Origin: Gammaproteobacteria bacterium
Lineage (GTDB): Bacteria > Pseudomonadota > Gammaproteobacteria > GCA-001735895
Assembly: GCA_029288195.1 (NCBI GenBank)
Contig: JARFPR010000136.1
Span: 1-5,327, forward strand
DNA length: 5,327 nt
Direction of reading: 5' to 3'
This document shows positions 1 through 5,327 of this stretch, one piece after another. Position 1 is the first letter of the stretch. Each line of letters starts with the position of its first letter. Both the position numbers and the translations under genes were made by a program. Below the pieces are notes generated by a model. The model saw only the letters and a program-made list of their open reading frames with translations, was not told the DNA's origin and made no database searches.

Positions 1-1
1 C

Positions 2-559
2 GATCGTTTAAGTGAACAAATTTGCCAGCTGGCGCTGCTGAATGGTGATATTTCAGTAATCGACGAGGCGCGCAGGCTATACGGTGATGCTGGGGAGGAG
101 CTCTCTGCCACGCTCGACCACATGGATCAAGTGGTGCAAACACTACAACAGAAATATCCTGATACGCTGATAAATTGCGACCTGGCAGAACTGCGTGGTT
201 ATAGTTACCACACCGGCCTGGTGTTTGCGGCATTTTTACCTGGCCAGGGCCACGAAATTGCCCGTGGCGGACGTTATGACGATGTCGGTGAAGTGTTCGG
301 CAATGCCAGGCCAGCGACCGGGTTTAGTGCCGATTTATTGAACCTGCACCAGCTTTGCCCTGCGAGTAGTCAATTTACCCCGGGTATCCTGGTACCGGAT
401 CAGAACGATAGCGCACTGGCTGAACTGGTTCGGCAATTACGCAGCGATGGGGAACGCGTTGTCGTCGATCTGACTCAGGGGAAGTCAAGTGCCGCGGATC
501 AGCAGTGTGATCGCCAGGTGGCACATTCAAAAGGTACCTGGACGATTAAAGAGGTTTGA
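2..559 (+). CDS. hisZ: HisZ, ATP phosphoribosyltransferase regulatory subunit (C-terminal part)
   Basis: The frame is open from the left edge to a TGA at 557-559, giving 185 residues of the C-terminal part; the start is outside the window. HisZ is a catalytically inactive paralog of histidyl-tRNA synthetase. It joins the short form of HisG to make the cytoplasmic ATP phosphoribosyltransferase, the first step of histidine synthesis, and is needed for its activity and feedback control. The call rests on the HisRS-like core motifs in their HisZ form: LRGYSYHTGLVF (about 191-226), EIARGGRYDDVGEVFG (about 254-301) and RPATGFSADL (about 308-337). The first of these replaces the RGLDYYTG-type motif of true synthetases. 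The tail after it is short, without the full anticodon-binding domain of HisRS, as expected for HisZ. It lies 7 bp upstream of purA, an order common in gammaproteobacteria. Its presence implies that the genome encodes a short-form HisG elsewhere (inference). No truncation or frameshift is seen in the visible part. Confidence 0.93.
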   Translation, partial: DRLSEQICQLALLNGDISVIDEARRLYGDAGEELSATLDHMDQVVQTLQQKYPDTLINCDLAELRGYSYHTGLVFAAFLPGQGHEIARGGRYDDVGEVFGNARPATGFSADLLNLHQLCPASSQFTPGILVPDQNDSALAELVRQLRSDGERVVVDLTQGKSSAADQQCDRQVAHSKGTWTIKEV

Positions 560-563
560 CAGG
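548..563 (+). promoter_or_regulatory. Ribosome binding region of purA, overlapping the hisZ stop
   Basis: Two purine-rich candidates precede the purA ATG at 567. AAAGAGG at 548-554 has the better match but a long 12-nt spacing and lies inside hisZ. AGG at 561-563 is closer (3 nt) but short. Either way the signal overlaps or abuts the end of hisZ, which fits translational coupling of the two genes. It also supports ATG 567 over an in-frame ATG at 489 well inside hisZ. Confidence 0.5.
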
Positions 564-566
564 TTT

Positions 567-1862
567 ATGGCAAAAACAGTTGTTGTAATCGGTACCCAGT
601 GGGGCGACGAGGGCAAAGGCAAGATAGTTGACTTGCTGACTGACCAGGCGAGCGCGGTCGTGCGTTTTCAGGGTGGTCACAACGCTGGACACACTCTGGT
701 CATCGATGGCGAGAAAACGGTGCTGCACCTGATTCCCTCCGGGGTACTGCGAGAAAATATACAGTGCCTGATCGGTAACGGTGTCGTGTTGTCGCCGGAA
801 GCCTTGCTAACTGAACTGGCGCATCTCGAAGCGAGTGGGGTTCCAGCCCGGGAACGCATTGTGATCAGTGATTCCTGCCCACTGATTTTACCCTATCACG
901 TGGCGCTTGATCAGGCGCGCGAAAAGGCGCGGGGCAGTAAAGCCATCGGCACTACGGGACGCGGGATCGGCCCGTGTTACGAGGACAAGGCTGCACGTCG
1001 GGGTATCCGCCTGGGTGAAATGATGCGTGAACAACACTTTGCTGCGCGTCTCGCGGAAGTGCTTGAATATCATAATTTTGCCCTGGAACACTATTTCAAA
1101 ACAGCGCCTCTAAATTATCAGCAACTGCTTGACGAGGCGATGGTCCAGGCCGAGCAAATGCGCGACATGGTGGGCGACGTTACGGCCATTCTGCATGACT
1201 TGATCGACCAGGATGCAGCAATCATGTTCGAAGGTGCACAGGGCGCGCTGCTCGACATCGATCACGGAACCTATCCCTACGTGACCTCATCCACGACGAC
1301 TGCTGGCGGTGCGGCTGCGGGTTCCGGGGTTGGCCCACGCGACCTCGATTACATTCTGGGGATTGTCAAAGCCTACACCACGCGGGTTGGCGCCGGTCCA
1401 TTTCCAACCGAACTGGATGATGCCTGCGGACAGCACATGGGCGAGAAAGGGCATGAATTCGGGGCGACCACGGGACGCAAGCGTCGTTGTGGCTGGCTCG
1501 ACCTGGTTGCGCTAAAGCGTTCGCTCAAGATCAATTCGGTAACTGGCCTGTGTATCACCAAGCTGGACGTACTCGACGGGCTTGAATCACTCAAACTTGC
1601 CGTGGGCTATCGTTATCGTGGCGAAGAAACCACGATTCCACCAGCCGGGGCCGAGAACTTCGCAGCTTGCGAGCCGGTATATATCGAAATGCCGGGCTGG
1701 CAGGAATCTACCGTGGGCTTGAAATCATGGGACGAATTACCCGCGACCGCGATTGCATACCTTAGAAAAATCGAGGAAATCTGCCAGGTGCCAATCGATA
1801 TCGTGTCTACCGGCCCGGACCGCGCCGAGACCATCGTTTTGAATCATCCCTTTAGCAGCTAA
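567..1862 (+). CDS. purA: Adenylosuccinate synthetase
   Basis: This cytoplasmic enzyme joins IMP and aspartate using GTP to form adenylosuccinate, the first committed step from IMP to AMP. The protein is 431 residues, close to the 432 of E. coli PurA. Family motifs are all present. GDEGKGK (residues 13-19) is the phosphate-binding loop with the catalytic Asp14, and GGHNAGHT (36-43) carries the catalytic His42. GTTGRGIGP (128-136) contacts IMP. TTGRKRRCGWLD (301-312) is the aspartate/IMP loop with its arginines. TKLD (331-334) recognises guanine, and STGPDRAETI (414-423) is the C-terminal signature. An in-frame ATG at 489 would add 26 residues, but it overlaps hisZ and precedes the family's normal N-terminus (MAKTVVVIGTQWGDEG), so 567 is chosen. 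It probably shares a transcript with hisZ. No clear intrinsic terminator follows it. No residue looks abnormal and the gene appears intact and functional. Confidence 0.98.
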   Translation: MAKTVVVIGTQWGDEGKGKIVDLLTDQASAVVRFQGGHNAGHTLVIDGEKTVLHLIPSGVLRENIQCLIGNGVVLSPEALLTELAHLEASGVPARERIVISDSCPLILPYHVALDQAREKARGSKAIGTTGRGIGPCYEDKAARRGIRLGEMMREQHFAARLAEVLEYHNFALEHYFKTAPLNYQQLLDEAMVQAEQMRDMVGDVTAILHDLIDQDAAIMFEGAQGALLDIDHGTYPYVTSSTTTAGGAAAGSGVGPRDLDYILGIVKAYTTRVGAGPFPTELDDACGQHMGEKGHEFGATTGRKRRCGWLDLVALKRSLKINSVTGLCITKLDVLDGLESLKLAVGYRYRGEETTIPPAGAENFAACEPVYIEMPGWQESTVGLKSWDELPATAIAYLRKIEEICQVPIDIVSTGPDRAETIVLNHPFSS

Positions 1863-1876
1863 AACTGAAATTCTCG

Positions 1877-1902
1877 CGGAAAGGTTTACTAGGCCATTTC
1901 CG
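1877..1902 (+). other. Stem-loop between purA and the first protease gene
   Basis: CGGAAAGG (1877-1884) can pair with CC-A-TTTCCG (1894-1902), with one bulged A at 1896 and a 9-nt loop. No run of T follows, so it is not a standard intrinsic terminator. It could limit read-through from purA or influence the expression of the next gene, but it could equally be chance in a short gap. Confidence 0.3.
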
Positions 1903-1913
1903 GGCAAAATAGC

Positions 1914-1919
1914 TATACT
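1914..1919 (+). promoter_or_regulatory. -10-like box abutting the first protease start
   Basis: TATACT matches the sigma70 -10 consensus at five of six positions and ends one base before the ATG at 1921. I find no good -35 at 16-18 bp spacing (the bases there read around AGGCCA) and no extended -10 TG. If it is used, transcription would begin around 1925-1927. That would exclude ATG 1921 and leave ATG 1930 almost leaderless. An upstream activator or read-through from purA are the alternatives. Confidence 0.3.
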
Positions 1920-1920
1920 G

Positions 1921-4158
1921 ATGTGGTATATGCTTAATCAACCTCTTCATCTACTTGCTTTCGGATTTTTGTTGCTCGCAAATGGTGCAGCCGCAAATAC
2001 GGCTATCTGGCACGAGTTACCTCAAGACCGGTCGGGGAACCAACAACGTGCACTATCGGAAAAACCGTCGAATCGCTACTTCGAGGCTGATGATGCGGCG
2101 TTGCGCAGTGCATTTATCCTGGCCCCGCATGAAACTAGCGGTGACATAAGCCATCATATTCAGCTGCCGATGCCCGATGGCAAACTGGCGAAGTTCAGCA
2201 TGCTTGAATCCCCGATAATGGCACCCGAACTTGCGGCCAAATACCCGGAAATCAGGACTTACCGGGTGATTGGCGTCGATGATCAACGTGCGCAGGGTCG
2301 CGTTAGTATCACACCGCTCGGGTTTAGTGGCATGATCGATACCGATACTGGCAGGGTAATCATCAGCCCGGACAACTTTAAGGCGCAAGATCACGTCTAC
2401 CGCACCGGATTCGCGGCCCGACAGGATTCGGCCGCTTACAACTGCGGCGTGCACCAACATGCAAAAGATTTGAGTACCTGGGTTGACCCCCAGTCAAAGA
2501 CGGCAAGCCGGATGACGGGTAGCCTGCAGGAATTTGATCTCGCGGTTGCGGCTACATTTGAATACTACGATTTTTTCGATAATCCTCCAAGCACCACCGG
2601 GACGACATCCGCAATTGTCATGACCATCAACCAGGTTAATCTGATTTACGAACGCGATCTCGGCATCAGGCTCAGGCTGGTTGCCAATAACGATGAAATA
2701 TATGAAACCGTCAATGGTAGCCTGTTGGGAAACAACGACGCTTTAGAGTTACTGGGCCAGGTCAACCCCTGGATTGACAGCAACCTTACCGGTGGCGATA
2801 GTGCTTACGATATCGGGCATGTTTTCAGTAGACCGATATTTGGTGGCGGTGTGGCGAACCTGGGCGCGGTTTGTAACGACGCTATCAAGGCCGGTGGGGT
2901 TTCGGGGGTAGACAATCCCTTCATGAACCCGGCTTTCGACATCGACCTGGTGGCCCATGAAATTGGACATCAATTCAATGCCGAGCACAGCTTCAATGGC
3001 ACCACCAGTAGTTGTCTTAACCGGAATGAATCGACCGCTTACGAACCCGGTAGCGGCTCGACGATCATGGCCTATGCCGGCATCTGTGCGGCTGAAAACC
3101 TGCAGCCAAACAGCGATGCCACGTTTCATGCTGGCAGCATTGAAGAAATCAACGCCTTCGTCGCAACAACGACCTGTTCCGCCCTGATTGCGACGACGCC
3201 TGCCGGCAATAATGATCCGGTAATAGGCATGGTCAACGGTACTAATATTCCGGCCAACACGCCGTTTTTACTGGATGCTATGGCATCCGATGTCGATCCG
3301 AATACACTTAGTTACCAGTGGGATCAAATGAATGCTGGATGCCCGACCGACGCGGCCAGTTTTGGTACCGATAACGGCAGCAATTCGCTATTTCGCAGCT
3401 ATGTTCCGCGCAGTGACTCATGGCGTAATTTCCCGGCGCTCGGAACCCAGCTGCAGGGCAGGTACGACAAGGCGGAAGTATTGCCTTGCCAGAACCGTAA
3501 TCTCGACTTCCGTTTGACAGTACGTGATGGCGTCAGCGGGCAGGATATTGAAAATGTGCCGGTTGTCGTCACCAATTCCGCGGGTCCGTTTGAAATTATC
3601 AACCTGGGAGTTCCACAGGCGCTTGCTGCCGGTACTTCTTTTGCCGTCGATTGGGACGTTGCCAATACCGATCTTGCGCCGATAAACTGCGCCAACGTCG
3701 ATATCGATTTAATGACCTTTGCACCGGGTTATGCCAGTTATTCGATGTATTCGCTGGCCACAATGACGGCCAATGATGGAAGTGAGTCGGTTACCATCAC
3801 GCCGGCAACCAGCGCACACCCGCTGGCACGCATACGCGTAAAATGCAGCGATAATATTTTTTACGATATATCGGATGCGGATTTGACGGTTACGCCAACC
3901 GGAGGGCCGGTGAATTTGGGCGACACCGATTTCACTACGCAATTCTATGCAAATATTGCGATCACCGGGATTGCTCCGCCGGCCTGTGGCGCGGTCGTAA
4001 ATTGCTCAGCACCCGTAGTCGTCGATGATCCGCCGGATTCTAACAAACATGATGCGAGTGCGTTTGGTTTTGCCTGGATGTTGCTGTTTGCCGGGCTGGC
4101 TACCTTCAGGCACTGGCTGCGTCCGTACTTACACCTTCCTCGTTCAATTGAAAGCTGA
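1921..4158 (+). CDS. Secreted reprolysin-like (M12B-type) zinc metalloprotease with C-terminal hydrophobic tail
   Basis: This is a probable exported endopeptidase of 745 residues. A signal peptide covers about 1-25 (hydrophobic core LLAFGFLLLA, likely cut after the AAA at 23-25). The propeptide, about 26-200, ends with a CGV motif at Cys175. The metzincin catalytic domain, about 203-425, starts at EFDLAVAATFEY. Its zinc site is HEIGHQFNAEH (346-356: His346, Glu347, His350, His356), with the Met-turn STIMAYAGIC at Met383. Two beta-sandwich-type domains follow, about 430-553 (DVDPNTLSYQWDQ, DFRLTVRDG) and 554-660 (VDWDVANT, INCANVDIDL), an arrangement I recall in other bacterial reprolysin-like proteases. 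A 16-residue hydrophobic stretch (714-729) followed by RHWLR ends the protein. Position 8 of the zinc motif is Asn instead of the usual Gly. The start is uncertain: there is no Shine-Dalgarno, ATG 1930 (Met4) is also possible, and the signal peptide lacks Lys or Arg near its N-terminus. Substrate is unknown. It has a paralog at 4525. The fold and class are confident; activity is inferred. Confidence 0.9.
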   Translation: MWYMLNQPLHLLAFGFLLLANGAAANTAIWHELPQDRSGNQQRALSEKPSNRYFEADDAALRSAFILAPHETSGDISHHIQLPMPDGKLAKFSMLESPIMAPELAAKYPEIRTYRVIGVDDQRAQGRVSITPLGFSGMIDTDTGRVIISPDNFKAQDHVYRTGFAARQDSAAYNCGVHQHAKDLSTWVDPQSKTASRMTGSLQEFDLAVAATFEYYDFFDNPPSTTGTTSAIVMTINQVNLIYERDLGIRLRLVANNDEIYETVNGSLLGNNDALELLGQVNPWIDSNLTGGDSAYDIGHVFSRPIFGGGVANLGAVCNDAIKAGGVSGVDNPFMNPAFDIDLVAHEIGHQFNAEHSFNGTTSSCLNRNESTAYEPGSGSTIMAYAGICAAENLQPNSDATFHAGSIEEINAFVATTTCSALIATTPAGNNDPVIGMVNGTNIPANTPFLLDAMASDVDPNTLSYQWDQMNAGCPTDAASFGTDNGSNSLFRSYVPRSDSWRNFPALGTQLQGRYDKAEVLPCQNRNLDFRLTVRDGVSGQDIENVPVVVTNSAGPFEIINLGVPQALAAGTSFAVDWDVANTDLAPINCANVDIDLMTFAPGYASYSMYSLATMTANDGSESVTITPATSAHPLARIRVKCSDNIFYDISDADLTVTPTGGPVNLGDTDFTTQFYANIAITGIAPPACGAVVNCSAPVVVDDPPDSNKHDASAFGFAWMLLFAGLATFRHWLRPYLHLPRSIES

Positions 4159-4212
4159 ATCGACTTTACTTCCCCTGGTACATAGCACAGCTACCTATTG
4201 AGTATCATCGCG

Positions 4213-4233
4213 TGGTTTGGACCCGCCGAACCA
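4213..4233 (+). other. Stem-loop downstream of the first protease gene
   Basis: TGGTTTGG (4213-4220) pairs with CCGAACCA (4226-4233) through eight pairs, one of them T-G, around the 5-nt loop ACCCG. It starts 54 bp after the protease stop. No T-run follows on the + strand, so it is a candidate for a transcript 3' end structure or a factor-assisted stop, not a canonical intrinsic terminator. Confidence 0.35.
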
Positions 4234-4254
4234 TCCTGCCCGAAATAGAAATCT

Positions 4255-4279
4255 AAAATTCCGGGGACAACTGTTAAAT
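4255..4279 (+). repeat. Possible relic of a dispersed ATTCCGGGGACA repeat
   Basis: The bases ATTCCGGGGACA (4258-4269), followed by an AT-rich stretch ending TTAAAT, resemble a dispersed sequence of the form ATTCCGGGGACAGTATACTTAATT. I recall that sequence near IS200-like Y1 (REP-associated) transposase genes in many proteobacteria. The resemblance is from memory and covers only about a dozen bases well. No transposase gene or clear inverted partner is visible, so this would be a degraded single copy. Confidence 0.25.
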
Positions 4280-4340
4280 CAGTCACAGCAGCACGCCCTG
4301 AATGAAGTTATGGTTCAACCTCCGCTCGTTGACCGGTAAT

Positions 4341-4360
4341 CTTGTTAAAGGGCATTAAAA
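4341..4360 (+). repeat. Direct repeat, copy 1
   Basis: CTTGTTAAAGGGCATTAAAA matches the sequence at 4404-4423 at 15 of 20 positions by hand alignment, including an exact 9-bp core GCATTAAAA. The copies start 63 bp apart, six helical turns at about 10.5 bp per turn. This copy lies upstream of the putative promoter of the second protease and could be an upstream binding site or a decayed promoter duplicate. Confidence 0.35.
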
Positions 4361-4403
4361 TTGTGTTCTGCTTCTCGTAACGAATATCCAGCCCCTGTTA
4401 ACT

Positions 4404-4423
4404 CTTGACAAGATGCATTAAAA
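4404..4423 (+). repeat. Direct repeat, copy 2, overlapping the -35 box
   Basis: CTTGACAAGATGCATTAAAA is the partner of the repeat at 4341-4360. It contains the whole -35 hexamer TTGACA and the first part of the promoter spacer. Its left end, CTTGACAAG, is a perfect small inverted repeat around a central A. A protein bound here would cover the -35, so a repressor site is one reading. Confidence 0.35.
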
Positions 4424-4432
4424 AAGTACGAT
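4405..4432 (+). promoter_or_regulatory. Predicted sigma70-type promoter of the second protease
   Basis: A perfect -35, TTGACA (4405-4410), is followed after 16 bp by TACGAT (4427-4432), which matches four of six -10 positions. Transcription would start near 4439-4441, leaving a leader of about 85 nt before the ATG at 4525. It is the best promoter match I see in the window and suggests the second protease can be expressed independently of the first. Confidence 0.55.
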
Positions 4433-4515
4433 AAATAGTTGAAATCAAGTTAATTAGTCAGGAAAATTTTGCCCTAAAGCCGATTTAAAAAGTCGTGTTG
4501 CAGGTAAAAGGCTCT

Positions 4516-4519
4516 GGAG
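4516..4519 (+). promoter_or_regulatory. Ribosome binding site of the second protease
   Basis: GGAG within CTGGAGAT sits 5 nt before the ATG at 4525. This is a good Shine-Dalgarno and fixes the start of a gene that has no stop codon in the window. It contrasts with the first protease, which has none. Confidence 0.75.
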
Positions 4520-4524
4520 ATTTA

Positions 4525-5327
4525 ATGCCAAGACAGGCCGCAACAATAATCGGTGTATTCTTGCTATTGGGTTCGGTTGCGGCAAATGCCGGTCAGCAGA
4601 TTTGGCAGGATATGACGCTGGAACAGGCGCGTTCCCGAGGCGTCGACACCGGGGTCGGTTATTTTAGTGCTGACGATGTCGCGTTGCGCAACTTGCTTGG
4701 ACAGGTCCCGCACCGCTCTTCCGGTGACTTTTCGCATCAAATTCAATTGCCCATGCCGGATGGCAGCCTGGCCCGGTTTCAAATCATCGAGTCCCCCATC
4801 ATGGAGGATGGCCTGGCGCAGCAATATCCCGATGTAAAGACCTTCAAGGTATTTGGAATCGACGATGAGTATGCTTCCGGCCGGGTTGACATTACTGCCA
4901 GGGGTTTCAGTGGAATGCTGCAGACTTCAGGCGGCAGGGTTTTTATCGACCCTGACCATTCCTCGAGCCAGGCTAATTTCTATTTATCGAAATATCGAAA
5001 TTCGGGGCAGCCTGGCCAGCCGTTTTCCTGTGGCGTCCACCAGCTTAACCAGGATCGTGAATTCTCGCAAAATGTTGAAAGCAGGGCGGCGCAGCGGATT
5101 CCGGGCATGCTGCTCGAGTATCGGCTGGCGGTAGCAGCGACGGAAGAGTATGTCGCTGCGTTGTATGATCACTCCAGCTCGGATTCAGCGGAAGACCAGG
5201 CCCAGGACGCTATCGTCACCGCAATCAATCGCGTCAACCAGATTTTTGAGCGGGACCTGGGGATACGCCTGGTGCTGGTGGCGAACAATCAGCAACTGAT
5301 CGACAACGGCGCTAATGTATCCTTCTC
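4525..5327 (+). CDS. Second reprolysin-like metalloprotease paralog (N-terminal part)
   Basis: An open frame runs from ATG 4525, with a good ribosome binding site, to the right edge without a stop: 267 codons. A signal peptide covers residues 1-22 (Arg3, core TIIGVFLLLGSVA, likely cut after ANA). The propeptide aligns with that of the protease at 1921. Across about 100 residues, from YFSADDVALR to IDPDHS, I count about 57% identity, including the shared HQIQLPMPDG / HHIQLPMPDG block, ESPIM and GRV. A CGV motif is kept at Cys169, followed by the start of the catalytic domain (LAVAATEEY, FERDLGIRL, LVANN). The zinc site lies beyond the window, so activity cannot be judged. It is a tandem paralog with its own promoter and export signal, not a split piece of the first gene. 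The likely role is a secreted endopeptidase with a substrate related to, but perhaps different from, that of its neighbour. Confidence 0.9.
   Translation, partial: MPRQAATIIGVFLLLGSVAANAGQQIWQDMTLEQARSRGVDTGVGYFSADDVALRNLLGQVPHRSSGDFSHQIQLPMPDGSLARFQIIESPIMEDGLAQQYPDVKTFKVFGIDDEYASGRVDITARGFSGMLQTSGGRVFIDPDHSSSQANFYLSKYRNSGQPGQPFSCGVHQLNQDREFSQNVESRAAQRIPGMLLEYRLAVAATEEYVAALYDHSSSDSAEDQAQDAIVTAINRVNQIFERDLGIRLVLVANNQQLIDNGANVSF

Larger units (their letters stand above)
4159..4524 (+). other. 366-bp intergenic region between the two protease genes
   Basis: No gene is supported here on either strand. The first part (about 4159-4330) is of mixed composition and holds a stem-loop near 4213-4233 and an ATTCCGGGGACA motif near 4259. 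The second part is AT-rich and holds the imperfect direct repeats, the promoter and the leader of the second protease. The leader, about 85 nt, contains a small hairpin, CGATTT-AAA-AAGTCG (4481-4495, one T-G pair), and a near-palindrome, GGAAAATTTTGCC (4461-4473). Both are weak. The length and content suggest that the second protease has its own control, separate from the first. Confidence 0.6.

Noticed and set aside
489..566. An N-terminal extension of PurA by 26 residues from an in-frame ATG at 489
   Set aside because: It overlaps hisZ by 71 bp, the added residues are the out-of-frame reading of hisZ, and PurA proteins begin at the MAKTVVVIG sequence encoded from 567.
1877..1902. The stem-loop after purA as an intrinsic terminator
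   Set aside because: There is no T-run after the stem, the stem has a bulge, and the next bases are GGGCAAAATAG. It is listed only as a stem-loop.
2053..2460. A 135-codon open frame on the - strand
   Set aside because: It lies wholly inside the well-supported first protease, opposite its conserved propeptide. The product resembles no family and no promoter or ribosome binding site stands out.
2749..3129. A 126-codon open frame on the - strand
   Set aside because: It is opposite the catalytic domain of the first protease, including the zinc motif. The conservation is explained by the + strand protein.
4329..4361. A second promoter made of TTGACC (4329-4334) and TAAAAT (4356-4361)
   Set aside because: The 21-bp spacing is too long for sigma70, and the TTGACA/TACGAT pair downstream is a better match.
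4853..5134. A 93-codon open frame on the + strand near the right edge, and a 86-codon one on the - strand at 4564-4824
   Set aside because: Both are shadows of the second protease, which reads in another frame through the whole stretch to the edge and has a signal peptide, a ribosome binding site and clear homology to the first protease.
1921..5327. The two protease frames as one gene split by a frameshift or insertion
   Set aside because: The second frame begins again with its own signal peptide and propeptide, aligns with the start of the first protein, and has its own promoter and ribosome binding site. This is duplication, not splitting.

Overview
The window looks like chromosome from a gammaproteobacterium, probably an environmental or marine lineage. 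The evidence is the gene order hisZ-purA. In many gammaproteobacteria these genes follow hflX-hflK-hflC, and the HisZ and PurA sequences here are ordinary for the group. Nothing in the sequence fixes a genus. All supported genes read left to right on the + strand.

Layout. (1) Positions 2-559 hold the C-terminal 185 codons of hisZ, the regulatory subunit of ATP phosphoribosyltransferase; its start lies outside the window. (2) Positions 567-1862 hold a complete, intact purA (adenylosuccinate synthetase, 431 aa), only 7 bp after hisZ, so the two are probably co-transcribed. (3) After a 58-bp gap with a small stem-loop and a -10-like box, positions 1921-4158 encode a 745-aa secreted zinc metalloprotease of the reprolysin-like (M12B-type) metzincin group. 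It has a signal peptide, a propeptide with a Cys-Gly-Val motif, a catalytic domain with HEIGHQFNAEH and a Met-turn, two beta-sandwich-type domains and a short hydrophobic C-terminal tail. (4) Positions 4159-4524 are 366 bp without a recognisable gene. This stretch holds a stem-loop, a possible mobile-repeat relic, a pair of imperfect 20-bp direct repeats, a good sigma70-type promoter and a ribosome binding site. (5) Positions 4525-5327 hold the first 267 codons of a second, paralogous metalloprotease that runs off the right edge. It has its own signal peptide and a propeptide about 57% identical to that of the first protease. Because it has no stop inside the window, a simple ORF search misses it.

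The first two genes are housekeeping (histidine and AMP biosynthesis). The two proteases form an accessory, tandemly duplicated secreted-protease locus placed beside them, likely for extracellular or cell-surface protein degradation. I see no CRISPR array, tRNA, rRNA or intact mobile element. The points most worth a second look are the tandem protease pair, the possible cysteine switch kept in both propeptides, the Gly-to-Asn change in the zinc motif, the unusual C-terminal tail, and the duplicated sequence over the promoter of the second protease.
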